This document shows, piece by piece, positions 1 to 8,812 of a stretch of DNA of 10,000 nucleotides (position 1 is the first letter of the stretch; each line of letters opens with the position of its first letter). Position numbers and translations under genes: made by a program. Under the pieces are notes generated by a model that was not told the origin of the DNA, did no database searches, and saw only the letters and a program-made list of their open reading frames with translations. This DNA comes from Penaeus vannamei (lineage: Eukaryota > Arthropoda > Malacostraca > Decapoda > Penaeidae): assembly GCF_042767895.1 (NCBI RefSeq), contig NC_091549.1, forward strand, positions 53,922,923 through 53,932,922, written 5' to 3'.

Positions 1-736
<736 letters not shown>

Positions 737-739
<3 letters not shown>

Positions 740-960
740 GGTATATCTGTTCGTGTGTTTATAACAATCACTCCAGCGACCAAATCAAAAGAGGAATTTC
801 CTTAATCAGCACAATAATCAAGTTCAACATTTACCTTACGTCGTGTTCTAACAATTTGCCCGAAACACTTACATCGTCTGCATGATAAACAACGAATTAG
901 CGCGATTAAAATAGGGCCGTTTGTCAGATAGCAACAATTAATGCTCTTTGGTTCTCTGTT
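737..960. other. Unique non-coding spacer
   Basis: This is mixed-composition sequence between the dinucleotide block and the pyrimidine tract. There is no long frame outside repeat run-ins, no tRNA-like internal promoter pair and no repeat that I can recognise. Confidence 0.5.
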
Positions 961-1105
<145 letters not shown>

Positions 1106-1144
1106 TAGTTGTGTTATTAGGGTGAGAAATTATTTGGAGAAATT

Positions 1145-1381
1145 GTTTGATTTTTTTCTTCTTCTTTTCTTTTCGGTTCTTTTCTTTCTTTCTTTCTTAA
1201 TTCACGATCGAACAATTCATATTCATATTCGATTTGAAGAGCTGTTTTTTTTCTCTCTCTCTCCTTTCTCCCTCTTTCTTTCCTCCTATTCTTCCCTATC
1301 TCTCGTCCATTCATCTTATCTTCCCCCTCCCTCCCTCCTTTTGCTCTCTTCTCATTCCCTCCTCCTCACATTCTCCCTTCC
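1145..1381. repeat. Degenerate polypyrimidine tract
   Basis: The + strand is almost purely C and T from about 1151 to 1198 (CTT and TTTC motifs) and from 1247 to 1381 (CTCC, TCCCTCC and TCTC motifs). A mixed segment at 1199-1246 separates them. No fixed repeat unit is kept. Predicted peptides are Leu/Ser/Phe or, on the reverse strand, Arg/Glu/Lys low-complexity runs. They give no support for a coding region. Confidence 0.8.
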
Positions 1382-1477
1382 TACACGTCAAGTATGAGCG
1401 ATATGGCTTGTCCTCGAGTTATCAAGCATCACTAACGACTTGGAGGAAACGCAGGAGGGAGAAAGAGTCCGCTTCTC

Positions 1478-1520
1478 TGATTGGCTGATGTTAGACTTAC
1501 CGCCTCAATCCAGCCAATCA
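1478..1520. promoter_or_regulatory. Inverted pair of CCAAT boxes
   Basis: The ten bases tgattggctg at 1478-1487 are matched exactly in reverse complement by cagccaatca at 1511-1520, with 23 bases between. Each arm contains CCAAT with the flanks preferred by the NF-Y factor (CCAATCA). The surrounding 1382-1586 sequence is unique and less biased than its repeat neighbours. Paired CCAAT boxes are common in eukaryotic promoters. I see no TATA box, convincing initiator or downstream coding exon, so regulatory function is only a possibility. Confidence 0.35.
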
Positions 1521-1586
1521 TCGGCCTGTTTTCTTTGGCTCTGATGTCTGTTTGATGAGTCCGGATATTCGGGTAATTGAACAGCC

Positions 1587-1776
<190 letters not shown>

Positions 1777-2697
1777 GTTCTTATCTTCTATCAGAGGGAA
1801 AACTAAGTGGAATTATGTATTCTCGACAGTTTTGAAACTGCTTAATGCATCCCAAGAATTCGGATTTTGACTTCGAGAGAAAGAAAAAAAAAATCATCGT
1901 GTATTTGAAGCAGATTCGTTCCCTACGGAAGAGGAGACGGGGGGGGGGGGGGGAATGGAGTTGGCCGTTAATGCTTCGTTGAGAAAAGGGACGAAGACGA
2001 AATCTAATGCCATTTTCTCCTCCGTGTGGCTGAGTACAAAGTCCTTTCGGAAACTATCCTTGTGCGAATAATAATATGATTCTCTGTTGATTCTTGGGCG
2101 GCTGGGAGTTCGTGTCTTTGTCCTTTTTTTATATATATACTTTTTTTTTTGAAAACTTACAATACAAGGAAAGAGTTCGTGCCTCCTGAATGAGAAACAA
2201 AGTTACCGCGGGGTTAATCAGTTCTCCCAAGTTTTGTTTACTTTAAATCAAACTTTACAGTAAAAGAAACCTTCCTGGAGTTGGCCAACTTGCGAAAAAG
2301 AACATCAGTGATGATACGTTTCCTTTGGCTTTTTCAACTTAGGGGAAAAAAGAAAGAAAATTCAGTGAGAAATACATAAATGGCAACCTCCTCTACGACT
2401 CGGCCTACAGAGAATCGAAACTAACACGATTTTTTTCCCCGTCTTTTTAAAAATTCAAAGATGAAAGACAAAAATATATGTATATGTAATGTGGTTTTGA
2501 GGTTCTGCTCACGTAAGAGGCACAAGAGCCGATGATTGACGTTAAATATTCATGAGGAACAAAGCCTGTGTCAATAGAGATGATGCGAGACAGAGAGAGC
2601 GGGACCAAACCGACTATGAATATTGCCAGATGAATATATATTTGTTCGCGGACTACAGATATAAATATACACACCTCCAAATATATGTATATAAGCA
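1777..2697. other. Unique non-coding region
   Basis: About 900 bases without a tandem repeat. The only simple features are a G15 homopolymer at 1939-1953, an A run near 1887-1895, T runs around 2124 and 2141-2150, and short TATA-like tracts near 2475 and 2632-2690. Frames are short and broken by stops on both strands. The longest (2447-2698, reverse strand) has no recognisable domain. I find no tRNA, transposase fragment or credible splice-bounded exon. Confidence 0.55.
1939..1953 (+). repeat. G15 homopolymer
   Basis: Fifteen consecutive G residues, from the end of 'gacgg' at 1939 to 1953. Poly(G) this long is rare compared with poly(A), is prone to slippage and can fold as or within a G-quadruplex. 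Its exact length is uncertain on most sequencing platforms. Confidence 0.9.
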
Positions 2698-2944
2698 TTT
2701 TTTTTTTTTTCCTTTCTCTCTCTTTTTCAAAAATACTTATTTCAATATAGATATTTCCCGTGTTGTGGCTTGCGTGGTTTTGCCGTTGCAGATGTCAGGG
2801 ATGCAAATGAAATGAAATATTTGTCATGCGGTGATGTGTGTTGATGACACGCTATGCTGAACACCATTCGAATTGCGGGACAGGCTGGCCAGAGGGAGCT
2901 GTGGCGGTGATGACTGTAAAAGAGATTTTGGTGATGATCACTCT
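2698..2944. other. T13 run followed by unique non-coding sequence
   Basis: A T13 homopolymer at 2698-2710 leads into a short CT-rich stretch (to about 2726) and then unique sequence. Frames crossing this region have no domain that I can recognise. The frame beginning at 2838 runs on into the degenerate GTT repeat and yields a Leu-rich peptide. It looks membrane-like only because GTT/TTG codons translate to hydrophobic residues. Confidence 0.5.
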
Positions 2945-3150
2945 ATGTTGTTTGTTGTATTTACGGGCATTGTTGTTCGTGTTGTTATTATTATCACTGT
3001 TATTGTTACGGTTGTTGCTATTGCTGTTTTTTTATATTGTTGGTAATATTGGTGCTCCTGTTGTTATTTATTACAAAGTTGTTGTTTTTTTCATTTTTTA
3101 CTACAGTTATCGCAAACCTCTACAACAACTAATATTACAACCACTATCAT
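2945..3150. repeat. Degenerate GTT/ATT trinucleotide tract with a short AAC-rich flank
   Basis: From about 2945 to 3090 the + strand is dominated by degenerate GTT, ATT and GCT triplets (ttgttgttat, attattatca, gttattgtta). From about 3110 to 3150 it switches to AAC/ATC-like triplets (acaacaacta, acaaccacta). The second part is roughly the reverse complement of the first, so an imperfect long stem is possible. Divergence suggests an old microsatellite. Confidence 0.6.
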
Positions 3151-3174
3151 AACCCTCCGCATCGCTCTCCTTAC

Positions 3175-3213
3175 AAAAAAAAAAAAAAAAAAAAAAAAAA
3201 AGAGAGAGAGAGA
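3175..3213 (+). repeat. A27 homopolymer grading into (AG)n
   Basis: Twenty-seven A residues at 3175-3201 are followed directly by alternating AG to about 3213 and then A-rich sequence. A retroposon poly(A) tail was considered. There is no recognisable SINE or LINE body immediately upstream and no obvious target-site duplication, so it is listed only as a homopolymer. Confidence 0.85.
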
Positions 3214-3391
3214 AAAATAAGAAAAAAATATCACCCTCTTATTCCAAAACATCGCCTTCACAGCCTCAAAGTTCTGTCTGTGAAATAACCCCAATAACCC
3301 CAGGGTGTCGAATCACAGCGAAGATTCTCCCTGTTCTCCCTGACGCCCTTTCGTCGTCTAGGGGGGCGTGGCCGAGAGGGTGCGAGGAGCA

Positions 3392-3419
3392 GGGCGGCGG
3401 GCGGCAGGGTAGCGCAGGG
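3392..3419 (+). other. G-quadruplex motif
   Basis: Four GGG runs at 3392-3394, 3399-3401, 3407-3409 and 3417-3419 are separated by loops of 4, 5 and 7 bases. This satisfies the canonical G3N1-7 pattern. It sits in a GC-rich segment (3303-3420) just before the G-rich minisatellites. Formation in vivo is not shown by sequence alone. Confidence 0.7.
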
Positions 3420-3592
3420 TCTAGTGTAAGTATAGTCAGTATAGACCTCGGTGTAGACAGGGTGGGAGGAAGTGTGCGAGGGCTAGGCGAGAGGGACAGG
3501 GTGTTGGTGTCGGTAGGGTGACGAAAGGCCGTGACGAACAGTGTAACAAGGGTAAGGCAAGCGTTAGGATGGCAGGGGAAGGGACGCACCGA

Positions 3593-3790
3593 CAGGGGGA
3601 CCAGTAACAGGGGGCGCAGTAGCAGGGGAAGTATAAGAGGCATACTGGTGGGGGCGGCAGGGGGACCAGTAGCAGGGGAAGTATAAGAGGCATACTGGTG
3701 GGGGCGGCAGGGGAAGTGTAAAAGGCATACTGGTGGGGGCGGCAAGGGGACCAGTAGCAGGGGAAGTGTAGGAGGCATACTGGTGGGGGA
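3593..3790 (+). repeat. Minisatellite of about 50-bp units, four copies
   Basis: The segment beginning gcaggggaagt and ending catactggtggggg starts at 3622, 3672, 3707 and 3757, giving spacings of 50, 35 and 50 bp. The short interval arises because the third copy lacks a 15-bp piece containing ggggaccagtagcag. A partial, more diverged copy precedes at about 3593-3621. Copies differ by only a few substitutions (gtata/gtgta, agagg/aaagg/ggagg). The G-rich strand is the + strand. Since neither 50 nor 35 is a multiple of three, the array cannot encode one conserved peptide repeat. Confidence 0.92.
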
Positions 3791-3795
3791 GAGGT

Positions 3796-4025
3796 TGAGC
3801 GAGGGTGACAGAGAATGCAAAGGGTAGGGTGCCAGGGGGCCAGAGTGCCAGTGCCGGCAGGGTGGCTGAGCGAGGGTGACAGAGAATGCAAAGGGTAGGG
3901 TGCCAGGGGGCCAGAGTGCCAGTGCCGGCAGGGTGGCTGAGCGAGGGTGACAGGGAATGTAAAGGGTAGGGTGCCAGGGGGCCAGAGTGCCAGGGGGCCA
4001 GAGTGCCAGTGCCGGCAGGGTGGCT
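3796..4025 (+). repeat. 71-bp minisatellite, three copies
   Basis: Units begin with tgagcgagggtgacag at 3796, 3867 and 3938, exactly 71 bp apart. The first two are near-identical. The third carries ggg-for-gag and tgt-for-tgc changes plus an internal 16-bp duplication of the ccagggggccagagtg piece, which extends it to about 4025. A related GAGGG-type composition links it to the neighbouring 50-bp minisatellite, but the units are not obviously homologous. The reverse strand stays open in all three frames across the array. Confidence 0.93.
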
Positions 4026-4189
4026 GGCTGTACGGCAGGCAATTACTGGAAGCTTCTGGTGCGGAACATCACACGAAATGCCGGCCGTTTCATTATCTTC
4101 GTATTTGTCTTTTTCCCTCTATTTATTGGCGTTTCGGCCTTATTTCTTTTCTTTTTTATTTTTTTATATATCTTGCTTGAGTGTCTCTT
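4026..4189. other. Unique sequence grading into T-rich tract
   Basis: A short mixed segment (to about 4125) becomes T-rich at 4126-4175 and then joins the CT microsatellite. The frame that starts at 3987 reads from the minisatellite through this sequence into Leu-Ser runs. It is an artefact of the stop-poor pyrimidine tract. Confidence 0.55.
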
Positions 4190-5359
<1,170 letters not shown>

Positions 5360-5392
5360 GGGCGGGTGTGGGCGTGGGCGTGGGCGTGTGGG
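5360..5392 (+). other. G-quadruplex motif with six GGG runs
   Basis: GGG runs at 5360-5362, 5364-5366, 5370-5372, 5376-5378, 5382-5384 and 5390-5392 are separated by loops of 1, 3, 3, 3 and 5 bases. Any four consecutive runs satisfy the canonical motif, with mostly short loops. It is the strongest quadruplex candidate outside the poly(G) and G-rich arrays. Confidence 0.8.
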
Positions 5393-5885
5393 TGTTGGAG
5401 GTGGAAAGTGTGTCTGTGGCCTTGCAGGTGTGGTTGAGGTCCTGCTGCTGGTGGAGGTAGAAGAGGCTTGGGGGATTGCGCAGGTGTGGGTCGTGTTTCT
5501 CGGTCTTGCAAATTGGGTGTTGGTGGTTTTGCAATGGAGGTGTTGCGGGTTTGGGGTTGTGTGGATATGTGCAGGTGTGTCTGTGTTTGTTTGAACGGAT
5601 ATTTTTTCCTTCTTTTTAAAAAAAAATTATATTTTTTCTTCCTTTTTTTCTTTTTTTTTGAGTGGATGCGTGCGGGTGTGTGCATGTTTTGGGGGAGTTG
5701 GGTGGATCTGCGCGCGTGTGTCTGTGGTTTCCGCGGATGTACACAGATGTATTTCCTAATATATGGGAGACCAGAGACGTATCTGTGGATTTATGGGTAT
5801 CTGCAGCTGCGCTTGTGGCCATGTGGGTATCCGCAGGTGTTTTTTATGACCTTGTGGGCGTCCTCTTGTGCCCCTGTGTCCTGAT
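5393..5885 (+). repeat. GT-rich region with an eroded GCAGGTGTG motif
   Basis: The motif gcaggtgtg or close variants occurs at 5424, 5480, 5571, 5672 (gcgggtgtg), 5712 (gcgcgtgtg) and 5833 (gcaggtgt). 'tgtgtctgtg' follows or sits nearby at 5409, 5577 and 5717. Three stretches of about 30 bases starting gtggat (5561, 5662 and 5702) align in outline. A T/A-rich patch at 5599-5659 interrupts. Spacing is irregular (40-121 bp), so this is best read as a decayed minisatellite. Frames on both strands here are low-complexity. Confidence 0.5.
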
Positions 5886-5907
5886 ACATGTGTAGGGAGC
5901 CAGAGTC

Positions 5908-5963
5908 GTCTTTCTCTCTGCCTCTCTCTCTCTTTCTATCTATCTATCTCTTTCCTCCTCCCC
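5908..5963 (+). repeat. Pyrimidine direct repeat, copy 1
   Basis: The segment begins gtctttctctctgcct, passes through CT and three CTAT units and ends tttcctcctcccc. It matches the segment at 6104-6172 in order and composition. The main difference is extra CT units in the second copy. The pair lies about 200 bp apart. Confidence 0.85.
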
Positions 5964-6009
5964 TTTCTCTTTATTTTTTCTCTGTGGGTACATTAGCTCA
6001 CACCCGCAC

Positions 6010-6068
6010 GCCACGTGGGTCTACGAGAGTCTGGCTCGACGTCGGCGCGCGCAGAGTCCCCACGTGGC
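6010..6068. promoter_or_regulatory. Inverted CACGTG (E-box) pair in a GC-rich segment
   Basis: gccacgtggg at 6010-6019 and cccacgtggc at 6059-6068 are exact reverse complements separated by 39 GC-rich bases rich in CpG. Each arm holds the CACGTG palindrome (6012-6017 and 6061-6066) bound by bHLH and bHLH-Zip factors such as the Myc/Max and USF families. The segment lies between two pyrimidine direct repeats. A regulatory role is inference only. Confidence 0.35.
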
Positions 6069-6103
6069 CGAATAGACGTGGGTATTAGGAAAAGTATGCT
6101 TGC

Positions 6104-6172
6104 GTCTTTCTCTCTGCCTTTCTCTCTCCTCTCTCTCTCTCTTTCTATCTATCTATCTCTTTCCTCCTCCCC
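6104..6172 (+). repeat. Pyrimidine direct repeat, copy 2
   Basis: This is the second copy of the segment at 5908-5963, beginning gtctttctctctgcct and ending tttcctcctccccc. It contains the same CT and CTAT core with several additional CT units. The direct repeats bracket about 140 bp of GC-rich sequence with paired E-boxes. Confidence 0.85.
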
Positions 6173-6440
6173 CGTGTAACTGTACCATTTTCTCGATCTC
6201 TCGGGGAGCACTTGGCCGGCAGCAGCTGTCTGGCCGAGACGACGTGGGCCGCGTAATGACGTGTAATTGCGCGTGTCAATCCAGCTCCGGTTTCCTTCTC
6301 GGGCTCCGTCTTCCCCCGGTGGTTTGTGTCTCTCCTCTCGTCACGTGATGGGGTCTGCGTCAGGGCCCCGTCAGGAGGCTGTACTTTGAAAAACAAAGAA
6401 GGCGTTGTGGAATTTCTGGAGGCCATGTTGTTGGGAATAT
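6173..6440. other. GC-rich unique segment upstream of the array
   Basis: Non-repetitive sequence with many CpG dinucleotides. It contains a CAGCTG E-box in a small imperfect inverted repeat (about 6213-6235), TGACGTGT resembling a cAMP-response element at 6257-6264, and a CACGTG at 6342-6347. Those sites would suit a promoter or enhancer, but each is short and expected by chance at some rate. No transcription start element or downstream exon is recognisable. Confidence 0.35.
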
Positions 6441-6462
6441 ATATTTATTTTTTTTTTATTTA

Positions 6463-6478
6463 TTTTTTTTTTTTTTTT
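6463..6478 (+). repeat. T16 homopolymer at the array boundary
   Basis: Sixteen T residues preceded by T-rich sequence with ATTTATTT motifs from about 6438. They abut the left end of the tandem array. Read on the reverse strand, this is an A-rich tail downstream of the array. Confidence 0.85.
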
Positions 6479-6480
6479 GA

Positions 6481-8258
6481 TTCGGGAGTCCACGTGAGGA
6501 ATATAATTCTTGTTTGTTTGTTTGTTTTTGTTCGGGGGTCCACGTGAGGAATATAATTCTTGTTTGTTTGTTTGTTTTTTGTTCGTGTCCACGTGAGGAA
6601 TATAACTTTTGTTTGTTTCTTTTTGTTCGGGAGTCCACGTGTGGAATATAATTCTTGTTTGTTTGTTTGTTTTTGTTCGTGAGTCCACGTGAGGAATATA
6701 ATTCTTGTTTGTTTGTTTGTTTTTGTTCGGGGGTCCACGTGAGGAATATAATTCTTGTTTGTTTGTTTGTTTTTGTTCGTGAGTCCACGTGAGGAATATA
6801 ATTCTTGTTTGTTTGTTTGTTTTTGTTCGGGGGTCCACGTGAGGAATATAATTCTTGTTTGTTTGTTTGTTTTTGTTCGTGAGTCCACGTGAGGAATATA
6901 ATTCTTGTTTGTTTGTTTGTTTTTGTTCGGGGGTCCACGTGAGGAATATAATTCTTGTTTGTTTGTTTGTTTTTGTTCGTGAGTCCACGTGAGGAATATA
7001 ATTCTTGTTTGTTTGTTTGTTTTTATTCGTGAGTCCACGTGAGGAATATAACTTTTGTTTGTATATTTGTTTTAATTCGTGAGTCCACATGAGGAATAGA
7101 ACTTTTGTTTGTTTGTATTCGTGAGTCCATGTCGTGAGGAATATAATTCTTGTTTGTTTGTTTGTTTTTGTTCGTGAGTCCACGTGAGGAATATAATTCT
7201 TGTTTGTTTGTTTGTTTTAGTTCGTGAGTCCACGTGAGGAATATAATTCTTGTTTGTTTGTTTGTTTTTGTTCGTGAGTCCACGTGAGGAATATAATTCT
7301 TGTTTGTTTGTTTGTTTTTGTTCGGGGGTCCACGTGAGGAATATAATTCTTGTTTGTTTGTTTTTGTTCGTGAGTCCACGTGAGGAATAGAACTTTTGTT
7401 TGTTTCTTTTAATTCGTGAGTCCACGTGAGGAATATAATTCTTGTTTGTTTGTTTGTTTTTGTTCGTGAGTCCACGTGAGGAATATAATTCTTGTTTGTT
7501 TGTTTGTTTTAGTTCGTGAGTCCACGTGAGGAATATAATTCTTGTTTGTTTGTTTGTTTTAGTTCGTGAGTCCACGTGAGGAATATAATTCTTGTTTGTT
7601 TGTTTGTTTTTGTTCGTGAGTCCACGTGAGGAATATAATTCTTGTTTGTTTGTTTGTTTTTGTTCGTGAGTCCACGTGAGGAATATAATTCTTGTTTGTT
7701 TGTTTGTTTTTGTTCGTGAGTTCACGTGAGGAATAGAACTTTTGTTTGTTTCAATTCGTCAGTCCACGTTGTGAGGAAGATAATTCTTGTTTGTTTGTTT
7801 TTGTTCGTCAGTCCACGTGAGGAATATAACTTTTGTTTGTTTCTTTTTGTTCGTCAGTCCACGTGAGGAATATAATTCTTGTTTGTTTTTGTTTTTGTTC
7901 GTGAGTCCACGTGAGGAATATAACTTTTGTTTGTTTTTGTTCGTCAGTCCACGTGAGGAATATAACTTTTGTTTGTTTGTTTTTAGTCGTGAGTCCGCGT
8001 GAGGAATAGAACTTTTGTTTGTTTGTATTCGTGAGTCCATGTTATGAGGCTTATAACTGTTTGTTTGTTTGTTTTCGTGAGTCCGTGTGAGGAATATAAC
8101 TTTGGTTTGTATATTTGTTTTAATTCGTGAGTCCACATGAGGAATGGAACTTTTGTTTATATTTGTGAGTCCATGTTATGAGGCTTATAACTGTTTTTTT
8201 GTTTGTTTTCGCGAGTCCACATGAGGAATATAACTTTGGTTTGTTTGTTTCTTTGCCT
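6481..8258. repeat. 37-unit tandem array of about 50-bp monomers carrying CACGTG
   Basis: Each monomer has the order ttcgtgagtc, cacgtgagga, atataattct, then a GTTT-rich segment of about 20 bases. Taking the CACGTG position as anchor, I count 37 monomers from 6491 to 8218. Most spacings are exactly 50 bp, with shorter variants of 42, 45-46 and 48-49 bp caused by loss of GTTT units. Twenty-eight monomers keep CACGTG. Variants CACATG, CATG-TCGTG, CACGTTGTG, CGCGTG and CGTGTG appear at 7086, 7131, 7765, 7996 and in the last five monomers. The left and central parts are homogeneous and the right end is most diverged. I do not recognise the monomer as a known satellite. Reverse-strand frames stay open over hundreds of bases because the reverse monomer lacks stop codons in all three frames. 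They are not taken as genes. Confidence 0.97.
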
Positions 8259-8374
8259 TCGTGTTGAAAATCTCTATTTCCTCCGTACGGCCAATACGAC
8301 TCTGCTGTTTTATATCCACCATTAAGAGCGTATTACCACGTTATAGTCCATCAAAGTCAACTTCCATGAAGGAC
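8259..8374. other. Short unique spacer
   Basis: About 115 bases of mixed composition between the tandem array and the C-rich tract. It provides the N-terminal part of a frame at 8261-8767 that continues as Pro/Ser/Leu low complexity. I see no domain or regulatory motif that I can support. Confidence 0.5.
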
Positions 8375-8812
8375 TACACCCCCCTACTCCCCCACCTTCC
8401 CCACTCCCCCTACTCACCTACCTACCCCATTCCCCCCCTTCTCCCCCTACTGCCAGCTCCCTACTCCCCACTCCCCAGCCCCCTCCCCCTACTCACCCAC
8501 GTACCCCACTCCCATCCCCCTCCCCTTACATCCCCACTCCCTACTCCCCATCCTCCCCCTATACTCCCCGCAACCCCCACTTCCCCATCCCCTCCCCCAA
8601 CTCCTCCACCCACCCCACTCCATAGCCCCTCCCCTCTACTCCTCCACCCACTCCACCATATCCCCTCCCCCTACTCCCCACCCACCCCATCTCCACAGCC
8701 CCTCCCGCTACCCCCACCCACCCATTCCCGCTCCCTCACCCCTACTCCCCCCATTATCAGCCCTTAGCATCCTAAGTCCTAAGTGTCATCCACCCCCTCC
8801 CCACCCCCCTAC
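8375..8812 (+). repeat. C-rich low-complexity tract with a CCCCTACTCCCCAC-like motif
   Basis: The + strand is dominated by runs of 3-7 C separated by A, T or TA. The element ctactcccc, or close forms, recurs near 8384, 8409, 8447, 8462, 8489, 8541, 8636, 8671 and 8741 with irregular spacing. The tract is dense to about 8753, with a further C-rich patch at 8788-8812. C-runs of this kind can form i-motifs, and the complementary strand can form G-quadruplexes. The 168-residue proline-rich frame over it is a translation of the repeat. Confidence 0.85.

Noticed and set aside
1551..1583. Hammerhead-ribozyme-like tttgatgagtcc
   Set aside because: The core needs CTGATGA and a GAAA after stem II. Here the first C is T, and the sequence after the short ccg/cgg stem reads gaac, so the catalytic core is not met.
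2838..3152. Leu/Val-rich forward frame resembling a membrane protein
   Set aside because: Hydrophobicity comes from the degenerate GTT/TTG/ATT repeat. There is no conserved motif and the start lies in unremarkable sequence.
3369..3380. tRNA A-box-like tggccgagaggg
   Set aside because: There is no B box at the right distance and no cloverleaf. The nearest gtcgaatc is upstream, in the wrong order.
3266..4042. 258-residue reverse-strand open frame, Pro/Leu-rich
   Set aside because: Most of it is the two minisatellites read in rotating frames (units of 50, 35 and 71 bp). There is no conserved domain and no frame-preserving repeat unit. The non-repeat remainder matches no family I know.
6371..7725. 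Several overlapping reverse-strand open frames of 150-270 codons in the tandem array
   Set aside because: The frames are open in all three phases because the 50-bp monomer has no stop codon. They have no start context, domain or codon pattern that favours one phase.
6481..8258. CRISPR array
   Set aside because: Monomers are directly adjacent and repeat along their whole length. There are no unique spacers between them and no cas genes, and the context is eukaryotic.
8261..8767. 168-residue proline-rich forward frame
   Set aside because: Apart from a short N-terminal stretch it is a translation of the degenerate C-rich tract. It has no recognisable proline-rich protein motif with fixed period.
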